Below are positions 17,967 through 25,396 of a stretch of DNA of 64,000 nt, piece after piece; within the stretch, counting starts at the first letter, position 1, and every line of letters starts with the position of its first letter. The stretch lies in NCBI GenBank assembly GCA_035533015.1, contig DATLUQ010000019.1:37868-101867 (forward strand). Direction: 5' to 3'. The notes below the pieces were generated by a model. It was not told the DNA's origin. It ran no database searches and saw only the letters and a program-made list of their open reading frames with translations. Source of the DNA: Gemmatimonadaceae bacterium (lineage in GTDB: Bacteria; Gemmatimonadota; Gemmatimonadetes; Gemmatimonadales; Gemmatimonadaceae). The position numbers were made by a program, and so were the translations under genes.

Positions 17967-18050
17967 CCCCGCGCCGCGGGGATGGAAAGGAGGCGACTGG
18001 GGCGGGTGCCGTCGCGCGGGCGCCGCTATGGCGCGGCGACCCGTGGGGGC

Positions 18051-18056
18051 TAACTT
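18051..18056 (+). promoter_or_regulatory. candidate -10 (TAACTT) for the membrane protein at 18085
   Basis: TAACTT lies 28 bases before the ATG at 18085, the same hexamer and nearly the same distance as on the opposite strand at 17966, consistent with a pair of divergent promoters in the 150-base gap. No clear -35. Confidence 0.4.
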
Positions 18057-18084
18057 TTCGAGAAGATATCCACCGCGAGCCGTC

Positions 18085-19149
18085 ATGCCGGACACGCACG
18101 CTCCCACAGTCGGGGCACCGTCGAGCACTCCGCGCGGATTCCCGAAGGCCTTCGCCGCGGTCGCGCTCGTGATCTACACCGTCGACTTCCTCGTCGCGCG
18201 CTCACCGGCGGCGCCGCGGCACGGCATCATACTGGGCATTCCGCTCGGAGTGACCCTCGACCTGACGCTCGTCGTTTCCGCGCTGTATTGGCTGCTCGTG
18301 ATCCGGCCCGCCGGCGCGTCGGCCGCGCGCGTGATCGCGGCGTTCATGCTCAGCCTGCTCGGCGCGCGCCTCGTGTTGCGCCCCGACCAGCGGGAGTATC
18401 TGCTCTACGCGCGATTCCTGGTGGCGCCCTTCGAACTGGCGCTGATCGCGTACGTGGTCGTGAAGGTACGGCGCGCCACGCATGGCTTCCGCGGCACTGC
18501 GCCGGACGCCGACGTTCCGGAACGCATCGTCGCGGCACTCAGCAGTGCGTTTCCCTATCGCGTGGTGGGCCAGATCCTCGCCACCGAATTGACGATCGGC
18601 TTTTATGCGCTGTGTTCATGGCGCCGCCGGCCGCACGCGCCCGCCGGCTCGCAGGGATTCTCGTTTCACCGGAAGACGGGACTCCTCGCGCTCTATTGGG
18701 CCGTGATCGGGGTGTGCGTCGTCGAACTGTTCGTGGTGCACCTGGTCGTCCGCGCGTTCAGCCCGCGGACGGCGTGGATTCTGTCCGCGTTCAGCGCGCT
18801 CGGCGTGATCTGGCTGGTCGGCTTCGTCCGCGCCATGGTGCTGCGCCCGGTGCTGGTGACCGCGAGCGGCATTGTCGTGCGCAGCGGCGTTCAGTGGACG
18901 CTCGACGTTCCATTCTCCGCCATCCAGCGCTTGGATGCCGGGCGCGTGACGGCCCCCGTGCGCCACGCACCGGCGTGTCTCCGGGTGGGCGGTGCCGCCC
19001 CGCCGAGCGTGCGGATCGACCTCGGCGAGCCACTCGTCGCCGCCGGCGCGTACGGACGGACGAAGCGGGTGAAGACGATCACCCTCACGCTGGACGACGC
19101 CCCGGCCTTCGCCAAGGCCGTCCACGCACGACGCGGGGCAGAGGCATGA
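18085..19149 (+). CDS. multi-spanning membrane protein of unknown function
   Basis: A 354-residue protein I do not recognise. It has about seven hydrophobic segments, at about 20-38 (A-F-A-A-V-A-L-V-I-Y-T-V-D-F-L-V), 52-75, 82-98, 115-130, 215-240, 250-275 and near 180. A soluble C-terminal part of about 75 residues follows (beta strands such as V-L-V-T-A-S-G-I-V-V-R-S, T-I-T-L-T-L-D-D-A). That tail resembles a small PH-like membrane-associated domain, but the similarity is only by eye. I chose the ATG at 18085, since the frame is open 57 bases further upstream in Arg/Pro-rich sequence. It is divergent from the Asp-box gene; convergent with the aldo/keto reductase. Confidence 0.72.
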   Translation: MPDTHAPTVGAPSSTPRGFPKAFAAVALVIYTVDFLVARSPAAPRHGIILGIPLGVTLDLTLVVSALYWLLVIRPAGASAARVIAAFMLSLLGARLVLRPDQREYLLYARFLVAPFELALIAYVVVKVRRATHGFRGTAPDADVPERIVAALSSAFPYRVVGQILATELTIGFYALCSWRRRPHAPAGSQGFSFHRKTGLLALYWAVIGVCVVELFVVHLVVRAFSPRTAWILSAFSALGVIWLVGFVRAMVLRPVLVTASGIVVRSGVQWTLDVPFSAIQRLDAGRVTAPVRHAPACLRVGGAAPPSVRIDLGEPLVAAGAYGRTKRVKTITLTLDDAPAFAKAVHARRGAEA

Positions 19150-19207
19150 TACGTTCGGCGCGCCACCTGCTGCGGCCCGCCGCGTGCGATCCGCTCCCCC
19201 ACCCGGC

Positions 19208-19229
19208 CTGAGCGCCGGGCGGCGCTCAG
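19208..19229. terminator. hairpin overlapping the aldo/keto reductase stop
   Basis: A perfect nine-pair stem (CTGAGCGCC / GGCGCTCAG) with loop GGGC spans the end of the gap between convergent genes. Its right arm contains the reductase stop codon, a layout typical of a shared bidirectional terminator. A second GAGCGCC copy lies at 19235. Confidence 0.55.
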
Positions 19230-20209
19230 CGGTTGAGCGCCGCCATGGCCGTGGTTTGATACCGCTCGCCCGCCACCGCATGCCGCGGGAACGCGGACTC
19301 GATCGCTGCGAGATCGGCCGGCGTGAGCACGAGGTCCACCGCGGCCACGTTTTGCTCCAGATACTTCACGCGCTTGGTGCCCGGGATGGGCACGATGTCG
19401 TCGCCCTGCGCCAGGACCCAGGCCAGTGCGAGTTGCGCCGCCGTGCATGCCTTGGCCCGGGCCATCGTCTGCACACGCGCCACGAGCGCCAGATTCTGCT
19501 GGAAGTTCTCGCCCTGGAACCGCGGCTGGATGCGCCGGAAGTCGTCGGCCGCGAAATCGTCGGGACTCTTGATCTCGCCACTCAGGAAGCCGCGGCCCAG
19601 CGGGCTGTACGGTACGAAGCCCACGCCCAGCGCGCGACAGACCGCGAACAAGCCGTCCTCGGGGTCGCGGGTCCACAGGCTGTACTCGCTCTGCAGTGCC
19701 GTGATGGGATGTACGGCGTGCGCGCGGCGCAGCGTGTCGGCCGATACTTCGGACAGGCCAACGTGTCGCACCTTGCCCGCCTCGACCAACCGCTTCATCG
19801 CGCCCACCGTGTCCTCGATGGGCGTCTTGGTGTCCGAGCGGTGCAGATAGTAAAGGTCGATGTAGTCGGTATTCAGCCGTTTGAGGCTCGCGTCGCAGGC
19901 CCGCTGGCAGTATGCAGGAGAGGCGTCGAATCCGCGGTATGCCGGATTGGCGGCGTCGCGAACGATCCCGAATTTGGTGGCGACGACCACCGACCGGCGG
20001 CGCGCCCCGAGCGCGCGCCCGAGCAATTTCTCGTTCGCGCCCGACCCGTACATGTCGGCCGTGTCGAAGAACGTGATGCCCAGGTCGAGCGCTCGCTCGA
20101 TCGTGGCGAGCGACTCCGCTTCGTCGCGCGGTCCATAGAAGTCGCTCATCCCCATGCATCCGAGTCCGATCGCGGACACGTCGAGCTGGGCCAGTTTCCG
20201 GCGTTGCAT
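19226..20209 (-). CDS. aldo/keto reductase
   Basis: A 327-residue NADPH-dependent oxidoreductase of the AKR superfamily (YajO/Tas-like, AKR13 type by appearance). The catalytic tetrad is complete: D49 (F-F-D-T-A-D), Y54 (D-M-Y-G-S-G), K79 (V-A-T-K-F-G) and H123 (Y-L-H-R-S-D). The N-terminal L-G-C-M-G-M-S and the C-terminal [11 protein letters not shown] are also family hallmarks. It reduces aldehydes or ketones to alcohols; the natural substrate is unknown. The ATG at 20209 gives the usual M-Q-R-R-K-L start. A TAGCTT hexamer lies 28 bases upstream. Confidence 0.94.
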   Translation of the reverse strand: MQRRKLAQLDVSAIGLGCMGMSDFYGPRDEAESLATIERALDLGITFFDTADMYGSGANEKLLGRALGARRRSVVVATKFGIVRDAANPAYRGFDASPAYCQRACDASLKRLNTDYIDLYYLHRSDTKTPIEDTVGAMKRLVEAGKVRHVGLSEVSADTLRRAHAVHPITALQSEYSLWTRDPEDGLFAVCRALGVGFVPYSPLGRGFLSGEIKSPDDFAADDFRRIQPRFQGENFQQNLALVARVQTMARAKACTAAQLALAWVLAQGDDIVPIPGTKRVKYLEQNVAAVDLVLTPADLAAIESAFPRHAVAGERYQTTAMAALNR

Positions 20210-20237
20210 CGGTCACTCCCCGTCTGGTCTCCGGATC

Positions 20238-20243
20238 AAGCTA
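20238..20243 (-). promoter_or_regulatory. candidate -10 (TAGCTT) for the aldo/keto reductase
   Basis: TAGCTT on the minus strand, 28 bases before the ATG at 20209. An almost identical G-T-T-A-G-C-T-T-G-A sequence precedes the threonylcarbamoyl-AMP synthase start (38323-38328). No -35 seen. Confidence 0.35.
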
Positions 20244-20392
20244 ACGAGCGGGTGGCGGCTGGGGCGGCCGTCCGCCCGGTTCAACGATCCGGCGTCGTCG
20301 CGTGTATACAGGTCGAACCCCAATTCCAGTGCGATCGCGGTCCGGATTCGTCCCATTTCCGTTGACCAGTTCGTTCTTCGTCGGAGGATCTC

Positions 20393-20935
20393 ATGCGTCG
20401 ATTCATGCTGGCGATCGCCATCCTGGCCATCGTTCCGAGCCTCAGCGTTGCCCAGCGGGGGGGCGGCCGGAGCGGAGGCGGTCGCCGCACCACGGATCGG
20501 TTCGGCAGCGGCGAAGCGGCGACCGTTCCTGCCATCTCGCGCCAGGAACTGGCCGACCTCGACCCCCTCGCGATCCTGCTGGACAAACGCCGCGATCTGA
20601 AATTGACGGACGACCAGACGGCGAAGCTCGAGGCGATGAACGGACAGCTGATCGACGCACAGCGACCGCCGTTCCACGCCCTCGACTCGCTGAACGTCGA
20701 GTTGGCGAACCTGGGTTCCGACCTCTCGTCCGACGACCAGGCCCACGCGCGCACGCTCAATGTGCTGTCGCGGATGATTGCCAGCGCCACCCGGCAGCGG
20801 TACGACTCGGTGGAGACCGTGGCGCGCGCCCTGATGACGGACGATCAGAAGAAGGCGGCGGACGACGTGCTCAAGGATTCGCACGACCGAATGGAGCGAT
20901 TGGTCCAGCGGGGGCGGAGCACCGGAAACGAGTGA
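20393..20935 (+). CDS. small exported LTxxQ/Spy-like protein
   Basis: A 180-residue protein with a signal peptide (about 1-20, ending S-V-A-Q), then a Gly/Arg-rich linker and a helical part. The region L-D-P-L-A-I-L-L-D-K-R-R-D-L-K-L-T-D-D-Q resembles the LTxxQ motif of periplasmic stress proteins (CpxP/Spy), and a second M-T-D-D-Q-K-K-A-A-D-D follows near the C-terminus. Such proteins bind metals or unfolded proteins in the periplasm; the function here is not known. Start ATG 20393 has a clear GGAGG at 20383-20387. The protein at 22752 shares its layout, and the pair brackets the tyrosine phenol-lyase. Confidence 0.72.
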   Translation: MRRFMLAIAILAIVPSLSVAQRGGGRSGGGRRTTDRFGSGEAATVPAISRQELADLDPLAILLDKRRDLKLTDDQTAKLEAMNGQLIDAQRPPFHALDSLNVELANLGSDLSSDDQAHARTLNVLSRMIASATRQRYDSVETVARALMTDDQKKAADDVLKDSHDRMERLVQRGRSTGNE

Positions 20936-21120
20936 CGCGGACCGCCCCGCGAGGACGGCGAGGCGGCGGCTCGGCATCTGACCCGGCCGATGTCGGGCGC
21001 GACCCGACGCCCCTGTTCACTTTCCCTGACTGACGGACGGGGGTTCCCTGTCGAGGTTGCGCAGAGCGGCCGCGCGTCGTTCGGCGCGCAGCCTGCGCCC
21101 ATTCGTTCAGAGGACTGTCC

Positions 21121-22557
21121 ATGACCACGCGCAGCTGGGCCGAGCCCTGGAAGATCAAGGTCGTCGAGCCCATCAAGATGACCGACCGTCGCGACCGCGA
21201 GCGCGCCATCCGCGATGCCGGCTACAACACGTTTCTCCTCCGCTCCGAAGACGTCTACATCGATCTGCTCACCGACTCGGGCACGAGCGCGATGTCGGAC
21301 CGCCAGTGGGCGGGGATGATGCTGGGTGACGAAGCGTACGCGGGCTCGCGCAATTTCTACCATCTTGAGCGCGCCGTGCGCGACTATTACGGCTACGAAC
21401 ACATCATTCCCACGCACCAGGGCCGGGGCGCGGAGCACATTCTGTCCCGCGTGCTCATCAAGCCTGGCGATCACGTGGCGGGCAACATGTACTTCACCAC
21501 CACGCGGGCGCACCAGGAGCTCGCCGGCGCGACCTTCCACGACGTGATCATCGCCGAGGCCCATGACCCGCGGTCGGAACATCCGTTCAAGGGCGACATC
21601 GACCTCACCAAGCTGGCGGCCCTCGTCGATGAGGTCGGGGCCGCCCGCATGCCGTATGTGTCGGTGGCGGCCACGGTCAACATGGCGGGTGGGCAGCCGA
21701 TCAGCCTCTCCAATCTGAAAGCGGTCTTTGAATTTGCTCATGCGCGCGGCATCCTCGTGATCCTCGACGCCACGCGGGCGGTGGAGAACGCCTGGTTCAT
21801 CCAGCAGCGGGAACCGGGCCAGCGCGACCGCACGGTGGCCGAGATCCTGCTCGACCTGTGTCATTATTCCGATGGCGCCACGATGTCGGGCAAGAAGGAC
21901 AGCCTGGTGAATATCGGGGGCTGGCTGGCACTCCGCGACGATGGCCTGGCCGAGAAGGCGCGGAACCTGGTTGTCCTGTTCGAGGGACTGCACACGTACG
22001 GCGGCCTCGCCGGCCGCGATATGGAAGCCATGGCGATCGGCATCGAGGAATCGGTGCAGGACGACCACATCCGCAGCCGCATCGGGCAGGTCCTCTACCT
22101 CGGGAACAAGCTCATGGAGGCCGGGGTTCCCGTGGTCCGACCGATCGGCGGCCACGCCGTCTTCCTCGACGCGGCGGCGATCCTGCCGCACGTGCCGCGC
22201 GACCAGTTCCCCGCGCAGGCCCTGGCCGCGGCCCTGTACATCGAATCGGGCATCCGCGCCATGGAGCGCGGCACCGTGTCGTCGGGGCGGGATCCCCAAA
22301 CCGGAAGCAACCGTACACCCAAGCTCGAACTCGTGCGCCTGACGATCCCCCGCCGTGTGTACACGCAGGCACACATGGACGTGACCGCGGAGAGCGTGAT
22401 CGCCGTGTTTGAGAAGCGCGATCGCGTCACCGGACTGGCGTTCACATACGAGCCCGAATTCCTGCGTTTCTTCCAGGCCCGGTTCGAGCCGGTGGGTGCC
22501 GCGGGCATCTTCCGGGACGCGGAGCCCGCACGCGCCACGTCTGCCTCCGGCGCGTAG
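21121..22557 (+). CDS. tpl: tyrosine phenol-lyase (beta-tyrosinase)
   Basis: A 478-residue PLP enzyme of the beta-eliminating lyase family that converts L-tyrosine to phenol, pyruvate and ammonia. It can be told from the sister enzyme tryptophanase by known specificity residues (numbers here run two above Citrobacter freundii TPL): T126 in Y-F-T-T-T-R where tryptophanase has Asp, R383 in A-M-E-R-G where tryptophanase has E-I-G, and F450 in L-R-F-F where tryptophanase has His. The PLP Lys is K259 in T-M-S-G-K-K-D, exactly the TPL form. No signal peptide: cytoplasmic. ATG 21121 has GAGG about ten bases upstream and matches the family N-terminus (E-P-W-K-I-K-V-V-E). A T-rich hairpin follows. No transporter or regulator is adjacent. 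Confidence 0.93.
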   Translation: MTTRSWAEPWKIKVVEPIKMTDRRDRERAIRDAGYNTFLLRSEDVYIDLLTDSGTSAMSDRQWAGMMLGDEAYAGSRNFYHLERAVRDYYGYEHIIPTHQGRGAEHILSRVLIKPGDHVAGNMYFTTTRAHQELAGATFHDVIIAEAHDPRSEHPFKGDIDLTKLAALVDEVGAARMPYVSVAATVNMAGGQPISLSNLKAVFEFAHARGILVILDATRAVENAWFIQQREPGQRDRTVAEILLDLCHYSDGATMSGKKDSLVNIGGWLALRDDGLAEKARNLVVLFEGLHTYGGLAGRDMEAMAIGIEESVQDDHIRSRIGQVLYLGNKLMEAGVPVVRPIGGHAVFLDAAAILPHVPRDQFPAQALAAALYIESGIRAMERGTVSSGRDPQTGSNRTPKLELVRLTIPRRVYTQAHMDVTAESVIAVFEKRDRVTGLAFTYEPEFLRFFQARFEPVGAAGIFRDAEPARATSASGA

Positions 22558-22589
22558 CGCGAAGCCGGACTGACAGGCGAGTCAGGAAG

Positions 22590-22620
22590 CGCCAATTGGG
22601 GCCGAACCCAATTGGCGTCT
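22590..22620 (+). terminator. intrinsic terminator after tpl
   Basis: A perfect eleven-pair stem (CGCCAATTGGG at 22590-22600, complement at 22607-22617, six-base loop GCCGAA) followed by TCTTCTTTGT. It lies 33 bases after the tpl stop. It is the most convincing Rho-independent terminator in the window. Confidence 0.85.
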
Positions 22621-22670
22621 TCTTTGTGCCGTGGTCAGAAGCCGGGGCGGAGGCGCTGCCGGCCGTGAGC

Positions 22671-22699
22671 CTGACAACCTTCCCGGCATGCCGTAACTT
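22671..22699 (+). promoter_or_regulatory. candidate promoter of the exported protein at 22752
   Basis: CTGACA (22671-22676), a 17-base spacer and TAACTT (22694-22699), downstream of the tpl terminator and 52 bases before the ATG. The -35 matches TTGACA at five of six positions; the -10 fits the TAnnTT pattern. Confidence 0.5.
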
Positions 22700-22751
22700 G
22701 GAGTCCTGGCCGAAGTCCGCCGGCCGCCTCGACTCCTACCGGACCCCATCC

Positions 22752-23306
22752 ATGAAGCTTCGCCACCTCGCCGTCGTTGCCGTCGTACTGCTGTGCGCGT
22801 CGGCCCTCACCGCTCGCGCTCAGGGCGGGGGAGGCGGGGGAGGCGGAGGAGGCCGCAACGCCGGCCCGCCGAAAGAGAAGCCGCACATCGTCACCTCCGA
22901 CTCGGTGGAACGGCTCAATCCCATCTCGCCGCTCATCGAGCATCGCAAGGATATCGGCATTTCCGATACGCTCATCGGCAAGTTCGGCGGGATCCTGGCA
23001 CGCCTCGACGCCGCCAATGCGCGGATGCTCCAGCAGGTCGATTCGCTTGCCGCGAACCCAAGCGCGCCGGTGTCGATCTCCGACGATGCGGCGCTGGATG
23101 ATCGCAACCGTACCGGCCAGCGTCCCGTGAGTCTGGAATACCTGTTCGCCGATATCTCGAAGAACAACGCCGCCGCGGCCGATCAGGCCCTGGCCATGCT
23201 GACGGGCAAGACCGCCGATCGGGCGAAGCGTCTGATCGACGATCAACGCAAGCGCCTGGATCAGCTTCTGCGCGATAGCCAGGTGGGCCGTGGCCGCGGG
23301 CGATGA
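22752..23306 (+). CDS. small exported protein, relative of the one at 20393
   Basis: A 184-residue protein with a signal peptide (about 1-23, ending A-R-A-Q), a ten-Gly stretch, and a helical mature part: L-N-P-I-S-P-L-I-E-H-R-K-D-I-G-I-S-D, a central helix, and a C-terminal helix A-K-R-L-I-D-D-Q-R-K-R-L-D-Q-L. The order of signal, Gly-rich linker, (L/D)-x-P-x-x-x-L-x-x-x-R-x-D and Lys/Arg-Asp-rich tail matches the protein at 20393, so the two are probably distant paralogues on either side of tpl. The ATG at 22752 is chosen by the signal peptide; the frame is open 156 bases upstream. Its stop overlaps the start of the next gene by 17 bases, so both are likely co-translated. Function unknown. 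Confidence 0.68.
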   Translation: MKLRHLAVVAVVLLCASALTARAQGGGGGGGGGGRNAGPPKEKPHIVTSDSVERLNPISPLIEHRKDIGISDTLIGKFGGILARLDAANARMLQQVDSLAANPSAPVSISDDAALDDRNRTGQRPVSLEYLFADISKNNAAAADQALAMLTGKTADRAKRLIDDQRKRLDQLLRDSQVGRGRGR

Positions 23307-25254
23307 CGACCTCCGCGCGCGCGTCGGCAACCTCGAAGCGGCGGTCGGAGCGCTTCGCGGTGACGTAGCCCGGCTCACGACGCGCCTCGCGACCGCCGAC
23401 GCGCCCCGCGCGGCGGCGCCGTCCGGAGAACCCGCTGTCGCGCCGGCCGCCGCCGCCCCGCCGCCCCGGCCTGCCGCCGTAGCCGCCGGGCCAGAGTCGG
23501 ACATCGAGAGTTTCGTGGGGCGGTACGGCGTGCTTGCGCTGGGCACCCTCACCACGCTCGCCGCCGTGGGCACGTTCGTGAGTTGGGCGGCAGCGCACGG
23601 CCTGCTCGGTCCCACCACCCGGGTCGTCCTCGGGCTGGCCCTCGCTGCCGCGCTCGCCGGCGCCGGACTTCGGTTGCACGCCCGCGAGCGGTCCTTCAGC
23701 TCGGCGCTGCTCGGACTTGCCCTGGCGGTGGTGCACGTGTGTGCATGGGCCGCGGGTCCAGGCCTCCACCTCGTGCCCGGCGGTCAGGCCTTCGCGCTGG
23801 CCACCGTCGCTTCCGCGGCCCTCGCGGCGTTCGCCCTCCTCGAGCGCGAGGAACCGCTCTGGTGCATCGGCCTCGGCGGCGCGGCGTTGGCGCCGTTCGT
23901 GACCAGCGAGCACACCGGGAGCCTGGTGCTGCTCGCGGGGTACGGTGCCGCGGTGGCCGTCGCCGGCGCCGCCGGTATCGCGACGCGTGGCTGGCGCTAC
24001 GCTGCGCGCACGCTGGTCACCATCGTCCTGCTCTACACCGTGGCGCTCACGGTGTCCGGGGCGCCGCTGCACTGGGGGCCACTGCTCGCCGTCGCGCTCC
24101 CGGTCGCGGTAGCGCTCGTCGGCATCTCGCCCATGACGTCGGCCGATCTTATCCGGCCGCGGCTCCGCGCCCAGGGCGTGATCGCGGCGGCCGCGGCCGG
24201 GTGGGTGAGCTGGCAGGCCACGCCGCTAGGCGCGCAATGGACGGCGGTGGTGCTGGGCGCGTTGGGGGTGGTGTGGTTGGCGATGGCCGACCGGTCGGCC
24301 GGCGCGCCTCCCGCCGGCCCGGTGGCCGGAGGCGTGAACGTGGGATTCGCGCCGTCGTGGACCGACGGGGCGGTCATCCCGCTGGCGTTCGCGGCAGCCG
24401 TCGCCTACGCCGGTCCGCGCACGCCATGGTGGTCGGCGGCTGCGATGGCCGGCGCGGCGCTGGTGCTCGGGATCGCCGTATGGCGCCGTCCCGCTGGGAT
24501 GTCGCGCGACGCGCTGGCGTTCGCCGCTGCGGCGACGGCGTTCGCGGCCGCCAACCTCGCGCCGTGGCAATCGCCGATCGCGTATCCGGTTGCCGACGTC
24601 GCGCTCGGGCTGGCGTTCGCGGCGGCGCTGCGCTGGCGGCCGAGCTATTCGTGGCCGGGCATGGCGGGGCTCGCGCTCGTGGTGGCGGGCGCTCATACGT
24701 GGTTTCTCATGGACCGCCGGCCCGCGTTCACGTACACGCCGTTCGGCACGCGGGAGTCGTTGGCGGCGGCGGCGGTGCTCGCCGCGTGGATGCTGATCGC
24801 GGCCCGGGCCGCCGCCTGGACCGGTTCGCTGCGCGGCGCGTTGGCCGTTGACGCGGCGCGGGCCGAACGTGACGGCGCGAACGTGCGGGCGGCGGCTGGC
24901 ACCGCGCCCTGGGTGTGGGCGTTCATCTGGGTCCACCATGAGCTGGCCGCTGCCTGGAGCCCGTCGGTGGCCACGCTGTTGCTCGTGAGCCTCGAGGCTG
25001 GCGTGGCCGTCGCCGCCGTCGGCGTCGGGCGGGCGCGTGGCGTGCGGGCGCTCCGCCAGGTCGGGCTGGCGCTGGCCATCGTGGCGGCGGTGCGCGCGCT
25101 GGCGGCGGTCGATTCGGTGAAATCGGTGAGCGTGCGCATCGCGTCCTATCTCGTGGCGAGCGCGTTCCTGCTCGGGATTGCCTACTGGTATCGCCGCCGC
25201 GGAACGGACGCACCGGTGGTTGAGACGGCGGCCGCTCAGGCGCCGGACGCGTGA
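23290..25254 (+). CDS. DUF2339-like multi-spanning membrane protein
   Basis: A 654-residue protein. It opens with a short coiled coil (D-D-L-R-A-R-V-G-N-L-E-A-A-V-G-A-L-R-G-D-V-A-R-L, about 5-28), then a Pro/Ala linker to about 65, then F-V-G-R-Y-G-V-L-A-L-G-T-L, which looks like the start of the DUF2339 membrane family, followed by around 18 closely spaced hydrophobic helices to the end. No catalytic or transport motif is visible. DUF2339 proteins are widespread inner-membrane proteins of unknown role. Start GTG 23290 lies 17 bases inside the previous gene, consistent with coupling. Confidence 0.72.
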   Translation: MAAGDDDLRARVGNLEAAVGALRGDVARLTTRLATADAPRAAAPSGEPAVAPAAAAPPPRPAAVAAGPESDIESFVGRYGVLALGTLTTLAAVGTFVSWAAAHGLLGPTTRVVLGLALAAALAGAGLRLHARERSFSSALLGLALAVVHVCAWAAGPGLHLVPGGQAFALATVASAALAAFALLEREEPLWCIGLGGAALAPFVTSEHTGSLVLLAGYGAAVAVAGAAGIATRGWRYAARTLVTIVLLYTVALTVSGAPLHWGPLLAVALPVAVALVGISPMTSADLIRPRLRAQGVIAAAAAGWVSWQATPLGAQWTAVVLGALGVVWLAMADRSAGAPPAGPVAGGVNVGFAPSWTDGAVIPLAFAAAVAYAGPRTPWWSAAAMAGAALVLGIAVWRRPAGMSRDALAFAAAATAFAAANLAPWQSPIAYPVADVALGLAFAAALRWRPSYSWPGMAGLALVVAGAHTWFLMDRRPAFTYTPFGTRESLAAAAVLAAWMLIAARAAAWTGSLRGALAVDAARAERDGANVRAAAGTAPWVWAFIWVHHELAAAWSPSVATLLLVSLEAGVAVAAVGVGRARGVRALRQVGLALAIVAAVRALAAVDSVKSVSVRIASYLVASAFLLGIAYWYRRRGTDAPVVETAAAQAPDA

Positions 25255-25396
25255 GGCGGGTGGCGCCCGCGCCCGCAGCGGAACCCGCGTGTGAACACAA
25301 TCCATACCGTCGATGTGCTGGCACTCGCCACCCCCGCGAGTGTATCCTCCAGCATCGCGGTCCCCTCTTCTCCTACCTTCTTGGGTGACGACTCCC

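Noticed and set aside
21121..22557. Call as tryptophanase
   Set aside because: Specificity residues T126, R383 and F450 and the PLP-site motif match tyrosine phenol-lyase instead.
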